Assembly: GCF_002775205.1 (NCBI RefSeq)
Contig: NC_036456.1
Location: 12,861,463-12,925,462 of the forward strand
DNA from: Xiphophorus maculatus
Taxonomy: Eukaryota > Chordata > Actinopteri > Cyprinodontiformes > Poeciliidae
Reading direction: 5' to 3'
Length of the DNA: 64,000 nt
Part shown: positions 44,780 through 54,901 of the stretch, one piece after another
How positions within the stretch are numbered: the first letter of the stretch is position 1
How the letters are laid out: each line of letters opens with the position of its first letter
The notes under the pieces: generated by a model
Databases searched by the model: none
What the model was told of the DNA's origin: nothing
Seen by the model: the letters and a program-made list of their open reading frames with translations, nothing else
Position numbers and translations under genes: made by a program

Positions 44780-47700
44780 TTACAACTGAGTTGATGGAGG
44801 AATGGTCTCAACGTCATGATAAACATTTCTCCCCAGCATTTTGTTGAAATGGTTTTGTAGCTGCAACAGACAACAAAGGTTAACATTTACCAGACATTCA
44901 ACAAACCTGGGTAAAAGCTAAACTTCAGCTCACCAGCCCAAAGGTTGGCTGACCTACCGCCTCAAATACAGTCGTCCTGGTTTTGCCTTCCTGACAGTAC
45001 AGAGGCTCCTCAGAAGTGCAGAGCATTGACAGATCGATTTCCACTGGATCTACAACTGCAGGACAAATGGAGACGGTGAGAAGCAGAAGCAGGAAGCCGA
45101 ACACAAAGACAGACTCTCATTCATGTGAACAATTTGCATTGGTGTGCAGTTTGCACGCTGTCAGTGTTTGGCCGCCAAGTCCACCAGTCATAAACACTCA
45201 GCCAAACACATCATTTATTCCAGTGATATTAGAGGATTTAAACCTGATCAACAGTTTCTCAGACTTTCTGATGTTTTCCTCTGGACTCTGGATGGTTTTT
45301 ATTTACGCAGTGTTCCTGACCATTACACCATATTGTAAAGAGTCTGCTAATAAAATGAGGAACGTGGATTAAGTAAAAGAAAAAGGACAACATAAAGTCT
45401 ACACTATTGCCAAAAGTACTGGATGCCTCCTCCTAAGAATTGATTTTATGTGTTTCAACCACTTCCGTGACCTCAGGTGTATAAATCCCAGCAGCTAGAG
45501 AGGTAGACTGAGAATCTATTCAACTAGTGAATTTGTTGGTGGCCTTAGGGCAAAGTGGAAGAGATTGGGAATGAGAGCCATTAAAAACAATCAGTCAGTT
45601 GAAGCACAAAGCAAGCAGAGGTCACCCAGCTTTCCATACAGTCATCAGCTAAAGACGGTTTAGTTGGTTTTTAGATTAACTTAGCAACAGTGTGGGTTTC
45701 CAGAGTATAACGGCTACAACCAAAGGACTCTGTAGAGAAATAGAGCTCTGTGCTCCAGAGTGATGGTTGGCATCTCTCTGACCATCCAGTGGACAACTCT
45801 GGGTTTGCCGTTTCCGGTTTTAATTTTGGTGCAGAGGGTTGGATGGTGTAGAGCTGGTTTCAGGAGTTGAACCCTTTGGCTGCAGTGAAAGGAGATCTGA
45901 TGTTGATCATAGCAAATTATTGAAATGACTGGAGAGTTGGGTCGGACTCTCTAGTGCAGTACTCAACTGGTTTGAATATTATCTAAAGAACAGGGATTCC
46001 TGCGTGTCAGAAGGCAACTTCTCATCAGAAAGGACAGAAGTCGCATGTGGGGTGCTTCTACTATTCAAAATCTATATGCTCCCACTAGCTTAGGTTATAT
46101 TAGCCATCAAAACTATGCAGATGATACACAGCTCTACAATACGATGCCACCAGGTGACTCTGAACCCATCCGATCACTGAACAGGTGCTTAGATAGATGT
46201 GTGGATGTGCCACAAGTTTCTCAAACTGAAAAGAAACTAAACTGAAGATAGGCACCAGCACCCCTCCCGACCCCACTAGGGACAAGGGTGTTAGAAAATG
46301 GATGGATGGATGCATGTGGAGAAACTCACCCATGCATTGATTACTGCAACAGTGTCTTCACAAAAAATCAATCAATCAGCTGCAGAACGCTGCTGCTCGT
46401 GTTCTGACTAAAACTAGGAAGACAGAGCACATCACCCCAGTTCTAATGTCCCTACACTGGCTCCCTGTAGCTCAGAGAATAGACTATAAAATACTTTGTA
46501 GCTTATAAATTACTGAACGGTTTAGCACCACAATACATTAAAGATCTGCTGTTGTTGTGTCAACCTTCCAGATTCCTTTGCTCTGCATCCCCAGAACCAA
46601 ACATGGAGAAGCAGCCTTCAGCTTCTATGCACCACAAACCTGGAACAAACTTCAGGAAAACTGCAAAACAGCCGAAACACTGAGTTCCTTTAAAATAAGC
46701 CTAAAACCCCTTGGATTAATAATAACTGGAACATTGATCAACATATCTGATGTGTTTTTGATGATGGCATGTTAATTGCTTGTTTTGTAACAGCTGGAAA
46801 GGAAGGACTAGTATAATAAATCCTAAGTATTAATAATGAGGGAAGACTTTTGGCAATACATCTCACGTAGATTAACGCCATCGGAGGGCCGGGACTTTAA
46901 CTAATCCGTCCATCCCACGGTAACAGGTCCAAAAGGAAAACCCAGACATGACCCTCCTTTACCATTCTTCAGGCTTTCAGTCATGTTGTTCTTTGTGTTT
47001 GTCAATCATATAAAATCTGAAAACACCTTGAAGTTAAAACGTGACAAAAGCTGAGCGAGTCCATGTGGTTCAGCAAGGCACTGCATATTTGAAGATTCTG
47101 ACCTGTTGTCCCATTGCAGCTTGCTGGATCACTTGTCTTGTTGTCACTCACAGTGGACACATTAAAGAAGTATGTGCTTCCTGACTTCAAGCCAGTGAAC
47201 GTGCACATGTTGGTGTTTCCAACGTTTTGGGGGTGGAAGTAATGCCAGAATGAAGAGTTGAGGGTGCAGGTGTAGTTTGTTGCTGATGAGTTTTCTGGGG
47301 GAGTCCACTCAAAGGTGAGGGAATCTTTTGTGCTGCTGTGCACTTTAGCTCCAGTGGGAGGCACCGGGACTGAAGGCAGAAAGAAAAGGCCACTTACATC
47401 CCGTTAAAAACATGTTATAACAAAATGTAGAGCCGTTTTCTGAGCATGCAGTCTGTGTTTAGTAATGATCAAATAAAATCAAACTCACGGGTGTAAATGG
47501 AGGAATTCCTTTCTGGGCTTTCCAGATTATTAAGAACTGTATAGACCTTCACTATGTAGTTGGTAGCAGTTTTCAGGTTATCAAATTCCACACTTTGAGC
47601 CGATGTGTTTTTTGATTCCTTCTCTTCGCCATTCAAGAAAAGCTTGGCTCTAAAGGTTACATTACTTCCAGGATTTGGAGTAAAGTCCCATCTAGCGTTA

Positions 47701-50700
47701 ACAGCTTTGTGTGTTGCTGTCAACTTCAAATTCGAGACCGGGCCCGGAGCTGTTTATAAGTGAAAAAGTCAGATTAATGCAACAGAATTTGCCATAAAGA
47801 GTCTCTAAATAAATTAATCAAGAGTTACCGGTGTATGCAGTGATGTTTACAATATTTCCCTCCAGGCCACAAACGCCCAAGACTTTCACAAAAAGGCCAA
47901 GCTTAGTGCCGTTTTGGAGGTCGGACACTCTCACTTTATATGGTTTGGCCAAAAGATTTGTTGGGTTTGTCACCGTAGCATTCAGGTCCCTGTTACGAGG
48001 CAACACACTTGAGAGTCAAAGACTGTCCTGAAACAACTGGTTAACAGATGTTAATCATTGTGCTCCTTTTGTGTTGAAAAACACAACGGACAAGAACATG
48101 AAAGCAGCAATTTGTAGAGTTTGGTGAACGGAGACAAATTTAATATAGGAACATAAAGGGGACAAACCTGTAGTCATCCCTGGCCATCACTTTAAAGCCT
48201 ATGTAATTTCCCTGTGGCGGATCCCACTGGAGATTTAAGCTTGTGTCCTTGTTTTCAACAGCTTCCAGGTTGGACACTTGGCCGGGCCCTGAAAGAGAGA
48301 CAGCGGGCTGTTATACAACGGACAAAGCTTCTCTTTGTGTTTGCCGAAGATGAAACCAAATAGAAGCAGGCGGGTGACATGGTCCGCATGAAATGTGGAC
48401 GTAATTTGCCTTTTCAGATTTGAATGTCAGATAGCGTCTGAAGGAAACGGGGAGCTGGGAAGTTCTTGCTCATTTCCCCCTCTGAACAGTACGGATGTAA
48501 ACTCACGGGTGCAATTTGAGATGCTGACGTTCTTACTCCACATGGACCTGCCTTCGACTCCTGTGGCGAAAATGAAACTGTACTCGCTTCCCTGCGTCAA
48601 GCCACCAAACACCATGTCTTCTCCCTTCACGCTCTGGTTGTGTTTTTCAGTTCCCAAAGTTGAAACAGCGATAACTTCGAAGAAGCCATAGTTCCCTTCG
48701 GGTTTCTTCCAGCTCAGACTGACGGTGGTTTCTGTAAAATCGGTCACAGTGAGGTTCTGGACCTCTCCAGGTACTGAAAGGAGGAAACAAACCCAGCGTT
48801 AGTTTTTTTTCAGGTTGTCTTTTGTCTTAGTCACATTACAGGTACATCAGCTACACTTTGAGCCGCCTCGTCTTTGCTTTGTAGAACAGTAACAGTATGT
48901 ACCTCAGTGGGTTCACAAGATGTAACAGCGGCAGCAAAACAAAAACAGACATGCTTTGCTTCATTAAGTGGAGACAAATGCACATTATGTGCCTAAAAGG
49001 TGGCTTTAAAATATTAAAATAATAATTGGGTATTCCTCTGCAAAAAATGAAACTCTGGAGCCGAGCTAATGCTGTGTAAATAACTCACAGTGAGCAGTAA
49101 ATTAAATAAATCCGTATTTCAAAATCACCACACAAACCTTCTCAGGTTTAGGGAGCAATTTTTCACCTGGGCTAAAAATGGTTTGGACGGATTTTTTCTG
49201 TTGTTAAATGACGTCACCATCTGTTTTTTTTTCTGTTTACTCAGGTTATCCTAGCCTTGTACTAAAGTTATCTGATCTAAATCAATTTGTACTCAAGATC
49301 CAGACTAGATACTTGGTTCTTTAGCTTTAGTTTTGTCGGACTTCTGCCAGGAATCGTGGTGTCATCTTTGATAGTCTGGATCATTTTAAATCGCTTCTCA
49401 AAACTTATTTTTATTCGTTGCCGTTTAATTAAGGCCTGGCCCTGTAACTTTTCTGTTGTGTTGTTTCTCGTTTTGTTAGTTTTTTTAGGTGCTGGGCATT
49501 ACAGCAAAACAGTTCTCCTTAAGCCTCCTCGTATTTATTAGTTTATTTTAAAATCAGAATCAGTGTTTAATCTAAGACACCAGAAACTTTCTCCCATGGC
49601 GTTTGGCTAAAGACAGTAAAACCAAACATTGTTCCAGAAGTCTTTTAGTTTGTTTGGTAGATTTGATTTTAAAAATTAAAAATTACACCATCTTGTTCTT
49701 TTTTTGGGGGGGGAGGAGATATTGCTGTCATGATTCAGAAACAAAAGCAGAGCTCACAAAATTCCTTAAAGACAAGAAGAACATATTCAAATTCAAAGAA
49801 CTCATTAACCCTCATTATCTTCTCTCCAATAATCACAATAATCACTTACTGGTGTAGAAGGAGCCATTGAGTGGATTGAGGTCCCTTTCACACTTCACTG
49901 CAAATACTTTGATAATGTAGCCGGTTCCTGGGGTGAGTTTGACGAGTGTGTAGCTCAAATTATACATGTCCATGGTGACGTTCCAGGAATAGTCACGGGA
50001 AAACGCCTCGAAGCGATAGTGGCTGATGTCACCGGGCCCCTGATCCCACTGCAGAGCTGCGGACGAGGATGTGATGTTGGAGATGTTGATGGCCCCCATG
50101 AAGCGGTCTGAAGGCAAAAAACAAGGTGAACAAAAGCTGGCAGATTTAGGCCAATAGGGAGAACATGTGGAACGGTGACAGGAAAACATGGAGTCACAGC
50201 TCCAAAGTCGAAGTTAATTTTACTGATTGAGTTTAGAATGAACGAACAAGATCTTGAAATCGTTGAACCCAAAGTTGTGGCTTCGCTAATGAAGAAATAT
50301 TCTTCACCTTCCAGCTTTCTCAAAGAGGAGCTACAGATAGATGGACATGTTCTCACTTTGCTTACTGGTCACCTCACTGAAAACATTTTGTTTTCAGGAC
50401 AACAATCCAATCTGTTTGGACCGTTTCTCACAGTTTGCTACTAAAAACAAGTTTGCATCTATTCACTTGCTTTATCAATTTCTTCTTCTTCTTGTGCTTT
50501 TTAAAAATGTTTACAGTCACAAAATTTCAGCGTGTTACAATTATGGTGAGAAATGAGTAGGCGGTAAACTAATAATTTAGATACTGCTAAGCTATTAGCA
50601 GTTACTCATCATTTTAAATCAAATAATTTGATGAACTTTCCCTTCTTGTGTCAAGAATTCTTCAAATAAATCACTAAAAGTCCAGAATTGCTGTAATTCC

Positions 50701-53700
50701 AGCTCACTGAAGGTTGAATGACTGACCAGAGTGGTAAAACCTAATCACTTTCTAAAATGTCTGTAAAGCTCTTAATCGTTTCCAGGCTATATCGGTTATC
50801 TTATAATGTAACCGATTAGCTTATAACCGGCTACATCGGTTACGAGTCAATCTTCTGGCAAAATACCAGAAGATTGTCATAATTTTTCTTTATTGTGCCA
50901 ACATTCGTAATTGCTGTGCCCTCCAGTTTTCACACTAACTGCAGAAGCTGTTGTACCTTCATAGCAAATGAAAGGCAGCTTTTCAAAGCACCCTCTCTCA
51001 ATCCAAGGCCCAAAGGCCAGTATGACCACACATGAGTTCTCGATGTAGTTTTTGTTATTCTCTGGTATGATGGGAGGCAGCATGGGCGATCGTTCGCATG
51101 TTGAAACTATCGGCAGCTGCGGTGTGGTCGTCCACGGCGAATCTGTGGTGTGAACTGCGTGAGCTGTGGTGGATTCCCACGCCTGGGTGATGTTGGCTCT
51201 TCTTGTGAAGTTGGCTCCTTGGGTGAAGTTGGCCCCTTGGGTGAAGTTGGCCCCTTCTGTGGCGTTCATCGGCATGTCCGTATCGGTTTCAACGTCATAA
51301 AAACTGGTAGAGTCGGTCATGTTTTCATAGACGTTGGTCACTGTGATGTTTGGTTCTGTTGAGTCTCTGGTAGAGTGTTCGGGGACAACGGAGCCTGTTG
51401 GGAAGCCCGTTGTCGACCCGGTAATCGACGGACTCGTCATACTGGGGGGCGAGGGGGTCGTCGTCCTGGGGGGTGCCGGGCAGGTGCAGGAGCAGCTGCA
51501 GCAGTCTATTTTTGGCAGCGGGGATTTGAACAATGGGAAGCCGGGGTACCAGTTCTGGAAGACGAGTGGGTCCCCGTTGGCCCACAGTGTCCAGGGCGTC
51601 CCGAAGCTTTTAGACGAGGTGTTGGTGGAGTTGGTGGAGTTGTAGTAGTCGTAGTCCGAGTTGTAGTCGTAGTCATCGGTTTCGTTGTAGGTGTCATTGT
51701 AGTTTATGTACTTGCGAAGGCCAATCCAGTGGGTGGAGTTGATTATTTTGGCGATGACGTGGACGTTTTGTGGCGTGAGAGTCACCATCTCTTTAAAGCA
51801 GACCTGAGCAGACATGGAAGACATAACTGTGTTCTCAATAAAGTGACATTAAAGCTTCAACAAAAACAAAGATTAAAACCCAAGAATGTGGTCAGAGTGA
51901 GACTTGGCGTCCTACAAACACTTCAGCAAATATGGCAAAAGAATGTTGATGGCAACAAAAACCATAGCATCTCGCAAACAATGAATAAACCCTAATAAAT
52001 TCAAATGTTTGCACTAAACTTGTTTAAAATGAAAATAGAGGAGGTGCTGTTTGGCTATATTGAGTCTGAGCTGATAACAGAGTTACATGTGGGCTCCAGC
52101 CGCCTTTTAAATGCAAATTATGTGCAAATATTTTTCAAAAAATGCGTGACAGCCAGGGAGTATAAAAATAAAATTTAAAAAGTACATAAAAAGGAAGTTT
52201 TTTAAAGGACAGTTACGACTACATTTATTAACCGCTAACGGTTAATGACAAACCAATCAGGATTTTAGCAAATTTATGAAGTTTTAAAATTAAACATCTT
52301 CTCAATCTTAGTTGCCCTGAACTGATGATGTTTTATACGCTAAAGCAGTAACATTTTCTCATTTGCTTCCAGAAGCTTCTTCTGTCAGCATTTAGGTCGT
52401 AATGGATATACGACCTAAAAGCCTCTTTCATAAAAATGTTTCAGTCATAAACTCGTAATGAAGTCAGGTGTGATGAAGCTCTGAGCCATGAGGAAGTAAA
52501 GGTTTGTCTTTTAAGCAGTCCTAATATCTTGTTGGGGTTTTTTCTGTTGTTTTTTTTTAAAAGCAGACAGAGAAGCAATACACAGATGTTTTTTTGTTTG
52601 TTTTTTTAAAAAACAAAACATCTGTCTATGACATAACTTTAAAACAAGGCAACTTCTTGAAGAAAAACATCAGTTTCCTGAAATACAGGCATGTATCGGA
52701 AAGATCTACTTTCCAATTCTGACATTAAAGTAAAAAGCAACCTCAGGACAACTATTAGTAAGCCTGTCACTATAAGCAATAAATCAATTAATCGAATGAT
52801 TGATCTATCAGCTCAGTCATTTCCATGATAGTTTTTTTCCTCTCTTTTTCTACCAAACACTGAATGAAAAAAGGTTTCAGTCTGGTGCATTGGTCTCAAC
52901 GGGCTCCCTGTTTTGAAGGATAATTTTTGTTTTTAATCAATCAATCAAATTTTATTTGTATAGCACATTTCAGCAGCAAGGCATTTCAAAACTGAACTCA
53001 ATTCAGGTTTTTTTTTTTTGATATTTAAAACATCTTCCAGTTCCAGAGTTAAATGTCTGCTGGAAATGAAAGCTTAATCATCTTTGTGAGCAAAGATGAC
53101 TAAGCTCATCTTTACTTGTAGTTGTACTACTTGAAATTAGTCCCAAAGCAACATTATTGTTCACAACTTTTTGGGGGGACAATTTATCATCCAGAAAAAT
53201 TTGTTATTGTATTCATATGGTGCTGGAATGAAACGCAAAACCTTTTAATTGCCCTGCTAATCTGTTGCTTCCAGCTGGACGCTTCAGAAAGTTTCTGGAG
53301 GTAATCTCAGGTTCGGTCGTACCTGGCAGTGGTTCCTGGCGTCAGCCCAGCTGGCGTTGCGTGGGCCGATGAAGTACTGTCTCTCTGCAGCCGTGCACAT
53401 CAGCAGAAGACCTGAGAAAGACAAAAGCCTGATTTAGTCATGGACGGATGTTTACATGACCAGGAAACATCTATTTGTTTTTGGTACTCAATTATTTTAG
53501 ATTATAAATAGCCATACTGAACTCAGGTTAAAAGGTAAATTAAATAAAAAAAAATACAATTCCAAGATTGAAATACATCACTTCAAAATGTTACAAATCT
53601 TATTCAAAATAATTTTACTTGAAGTAGAAAATTAGAAATTAACCAGTTTTAACTTCCTGCCTACTGGAATCATATAATCGGCAGATTAATCATATTGAAA

Positions 53701-53783
53701 AGCCTAAAAACTTTCCAAAAACAATGGTACTCACCCCAACAAACAGAAATACACAGTTTATGTATGAACGTTAAGTTCCCCAT
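44780..53783 (-). CDS. C-type lectin domain (mucin-inserted) plus five fibronectin III domains, receptor-like protein
   Basis: Eleven minus-strand exons join to 832 residues with every phase matching: 53735-53783, 53324-53412, 50957-51803, 49850-50107, 48507-48773, 48168-48288, 47829-47989, 47489-47749, 47103-47369, 44958-45055, 44780-44860. The start (GCCACCATGG) opens a signal peptide, LTFIHKLCISVCW. A C-type lectin domain follows: WADARNHC, THWIGLRKY, PWTLWANGDP, NWYPGFP, GCFEKLPFICYE. It is split by an Asp/Tyr/Asn-rich insert (about residues 79-110) and a Cys then Ser/Thr/Pro-rich mucin-like insert (about 137-300) with NFTQGA repeats. Five FN3 domains follow, rich in N-glycosylation sites; domain 3 alone is split over two exons. 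The tail has LYCQEG, NVYHDVE and ends STQL. No kinase or phosphatase domain is seen. In this splice form no transmembrane span follows FN3-5, but an in-frame one can be added. Family not recognised; FN3 part resembles receptor phosphatase ectodomains. Confidence 0.75.
45935..46790 (+). mobile_element. L2-type LINE fragment (reverse transcriptase remnant)
   Basis: Plus-strand frames, broken by stops, give NWFEYYLKNR, then YADDTQLY in a second reading (the catalytic YADD box of reverse transcriptase). After an interruption come IDYCNSVF, YKLLNGLAPQYIKDLL and TKHGEAAFSFYAPQTWNKL. These are the conserved C-terminal blocks of L2/CR1-clade LINE reverse transcriptases in the right order. The element is truncated and dead. 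Confidence 0.75.
46250..46312 (+). mobile_element. Retroposon tail inserted in the LINE
   Basis: CCCACTAGGGACAAGGGTGT, TTAGAAAATGGA and a TGGATGGATGGATG tail interrupt the LINE coding order between its YADD and IDYCNSVF blocks. Same tail type as at 31312. Confidence 0.6.
49250..49560 (+). mobile_element. Possible LINE 3' fragment
   Basis: A frame reads RNRGVIFDS and, soon after, DHFKSLLKTYFYSL, resembling two separated blocks near the end of L2-type reverse transcriptases. It sits in an intron of the lectin-FN3 gene. Weak. Confidence 0.3.
52930..52995 (-). mobile_element. LINE 3'-end fragment, reverse orientation
   Basis: CAATCAATCAAATTTTATTTG followed by TATAGCACATTTCAGC is the reverse complement of the very common teleost LINE 3' end (a GCTATACAAATAAA-type tail with TTGA units). 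Confidence 0.55.
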
Positions 53784-54117
53784 GGTGGCGTCCCGTTGAA
53801 TTTACACCAACACACACATTCACACTAGTATATTAAAAAAATATATAAATGCATAGAAAGAGAGAAAAAAAGAGCCAAATGCTGATGATTTGTCTCTGTT
53901 CGCCCTGGCTGTAGATGTTTCTTCTCGCTCAGACCAAAGACGAGTGATGAAACAAAATGGCCAACAGGTCATAAACATCACATATGACGTTCACCACAAG
54001 GCTCTATTCACCTAAAATCATCATTAGACGCAGCTGCTTTGCATTCGTATTCCAAACATACAAATCATTCAAATATTTGCGTTGACAGAACACAAGAAGC
54101 CATTGAGACGGAATGTT

Positions 54118-54123
54118 TTTATT
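54118..54123 (-). terminator. tp53: tp53 poly(A) signal AATAAA
   Basis: TTTATT on plus, i.e. AATAAA on minus, about 780 bases past the tp53 stop codon. The whole 54120-54900 stretch shows no coding and is the presumed tp53 3'UTR. About 330 bases separate it from the lectin-FN3 start codon, so that gene's promoter abuts the tp53 3' end. Confidence 0.5.
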
Positions 54124-54901
54124 TCAGCTCAGAGCTCGAGTATAAAACAGAAAGTCAGTACAAAATACAAGAAAATTCAAGAATATAAAGGAAACCGAAA
54201 CCTTTTGCTAAGCTACAAAGTTACAGAAATGCCTCTTAATATTCTCTGGCAGTGTTATGTTAAAAGTGGTCATTTAGTCAGCGATTGGTCACATGAAGTC
54301 AAAGTGCCTTAAAGTGGTTCAACTGGTTTAATGGAGGAAACAATAATCAACTTTACTGCTGCAAGGATGCGACTGAATCCATATTTTGAATACAGTAGCT
54401 GACAGGAAAACAGAGTCGGTTATTCAGTGTCAAGTTAGTTTTTGAAACAGGGCCACAGTGTTTTGGTAAAGTTAATTCAGCTTTGTATAAAAAGGCTCAA
54501 ATGTTGGGGGTGATCCAGCCAGCCCCTCTTCTACCAACACTACTTAAAAAAAGAAAAAAATAAATGTTCCCAAAAGATAAACCACCAATGATAAGCCACT
54601 GAGATCATCTAATCTTTAACTAAGGAAATAAGAAAATACAGCTTGGTAAGTAAAAAAAAAAACATCCTCTTAACTCCATGAAGCGAAGAGCTTTATTTGG
54701 CTCGAAACTGGCCAATACTTAACTCAACATAATTAAACCTAGCTAAGCAATTATTTTACGTGATGACAAATCATTAGCAAAAATATAGAAAAAAAAGGGG
54801 CAAATTACTACATTTAAATGAAAACATAATGCCATTACAAATGAAAATGAATAATTGAGTATATAAAAATATAAATCAAAGGACAAATGAAAGACGGTAA
54901 A

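Larger units (their letters stand above)
45402..46862 (+). mobile_element. Tc1-like transposon relic hosting a nested LINE
   Basis: The left end CACTATTGCCAAAAGTACTGG follows a TA. The right end near 46850 reads GACTTTTGGCAATA, the inverted counterpart. Just inside the left end, CACTTCCGTGACCTCAGGTGTATAAA and AAAGTGGAAGAGATTGGGAA match the 5' part of a widespread teleost Tc1 family. The transposase is broken, and most of the interior is replaced by an inserted L2-type LINE fragment. Lies in the intron before the last two exons of the lectin-FN3 gene, on the opposite strand. Confidence 0.72.

Noticed and set aside
46860-47000. Searched for a transmembrane exon just after the last FN3 exon of the lectin-FN3 gene
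   Set aside because: Minus-strand frames here contain stops within a few codons and no hydrophobic run; the 45056-45115 segment is the better candidate.
50877-50956. Reading straight on from FICYEG to a stop at 50877 as a short secreted lectin
   Set aside because: A donor GTACAA sits exactly at the lectin domain end with the phase required by the next FN3 exon; read-through is possible but has no independent support.
51150-51995. Plus-strand open frames opposite the lectin-mucin exon
   Set aside because: Antisense shadows of a GC-rich coding exon with biased codons; no splice context and the minus-strand domain is convincing.
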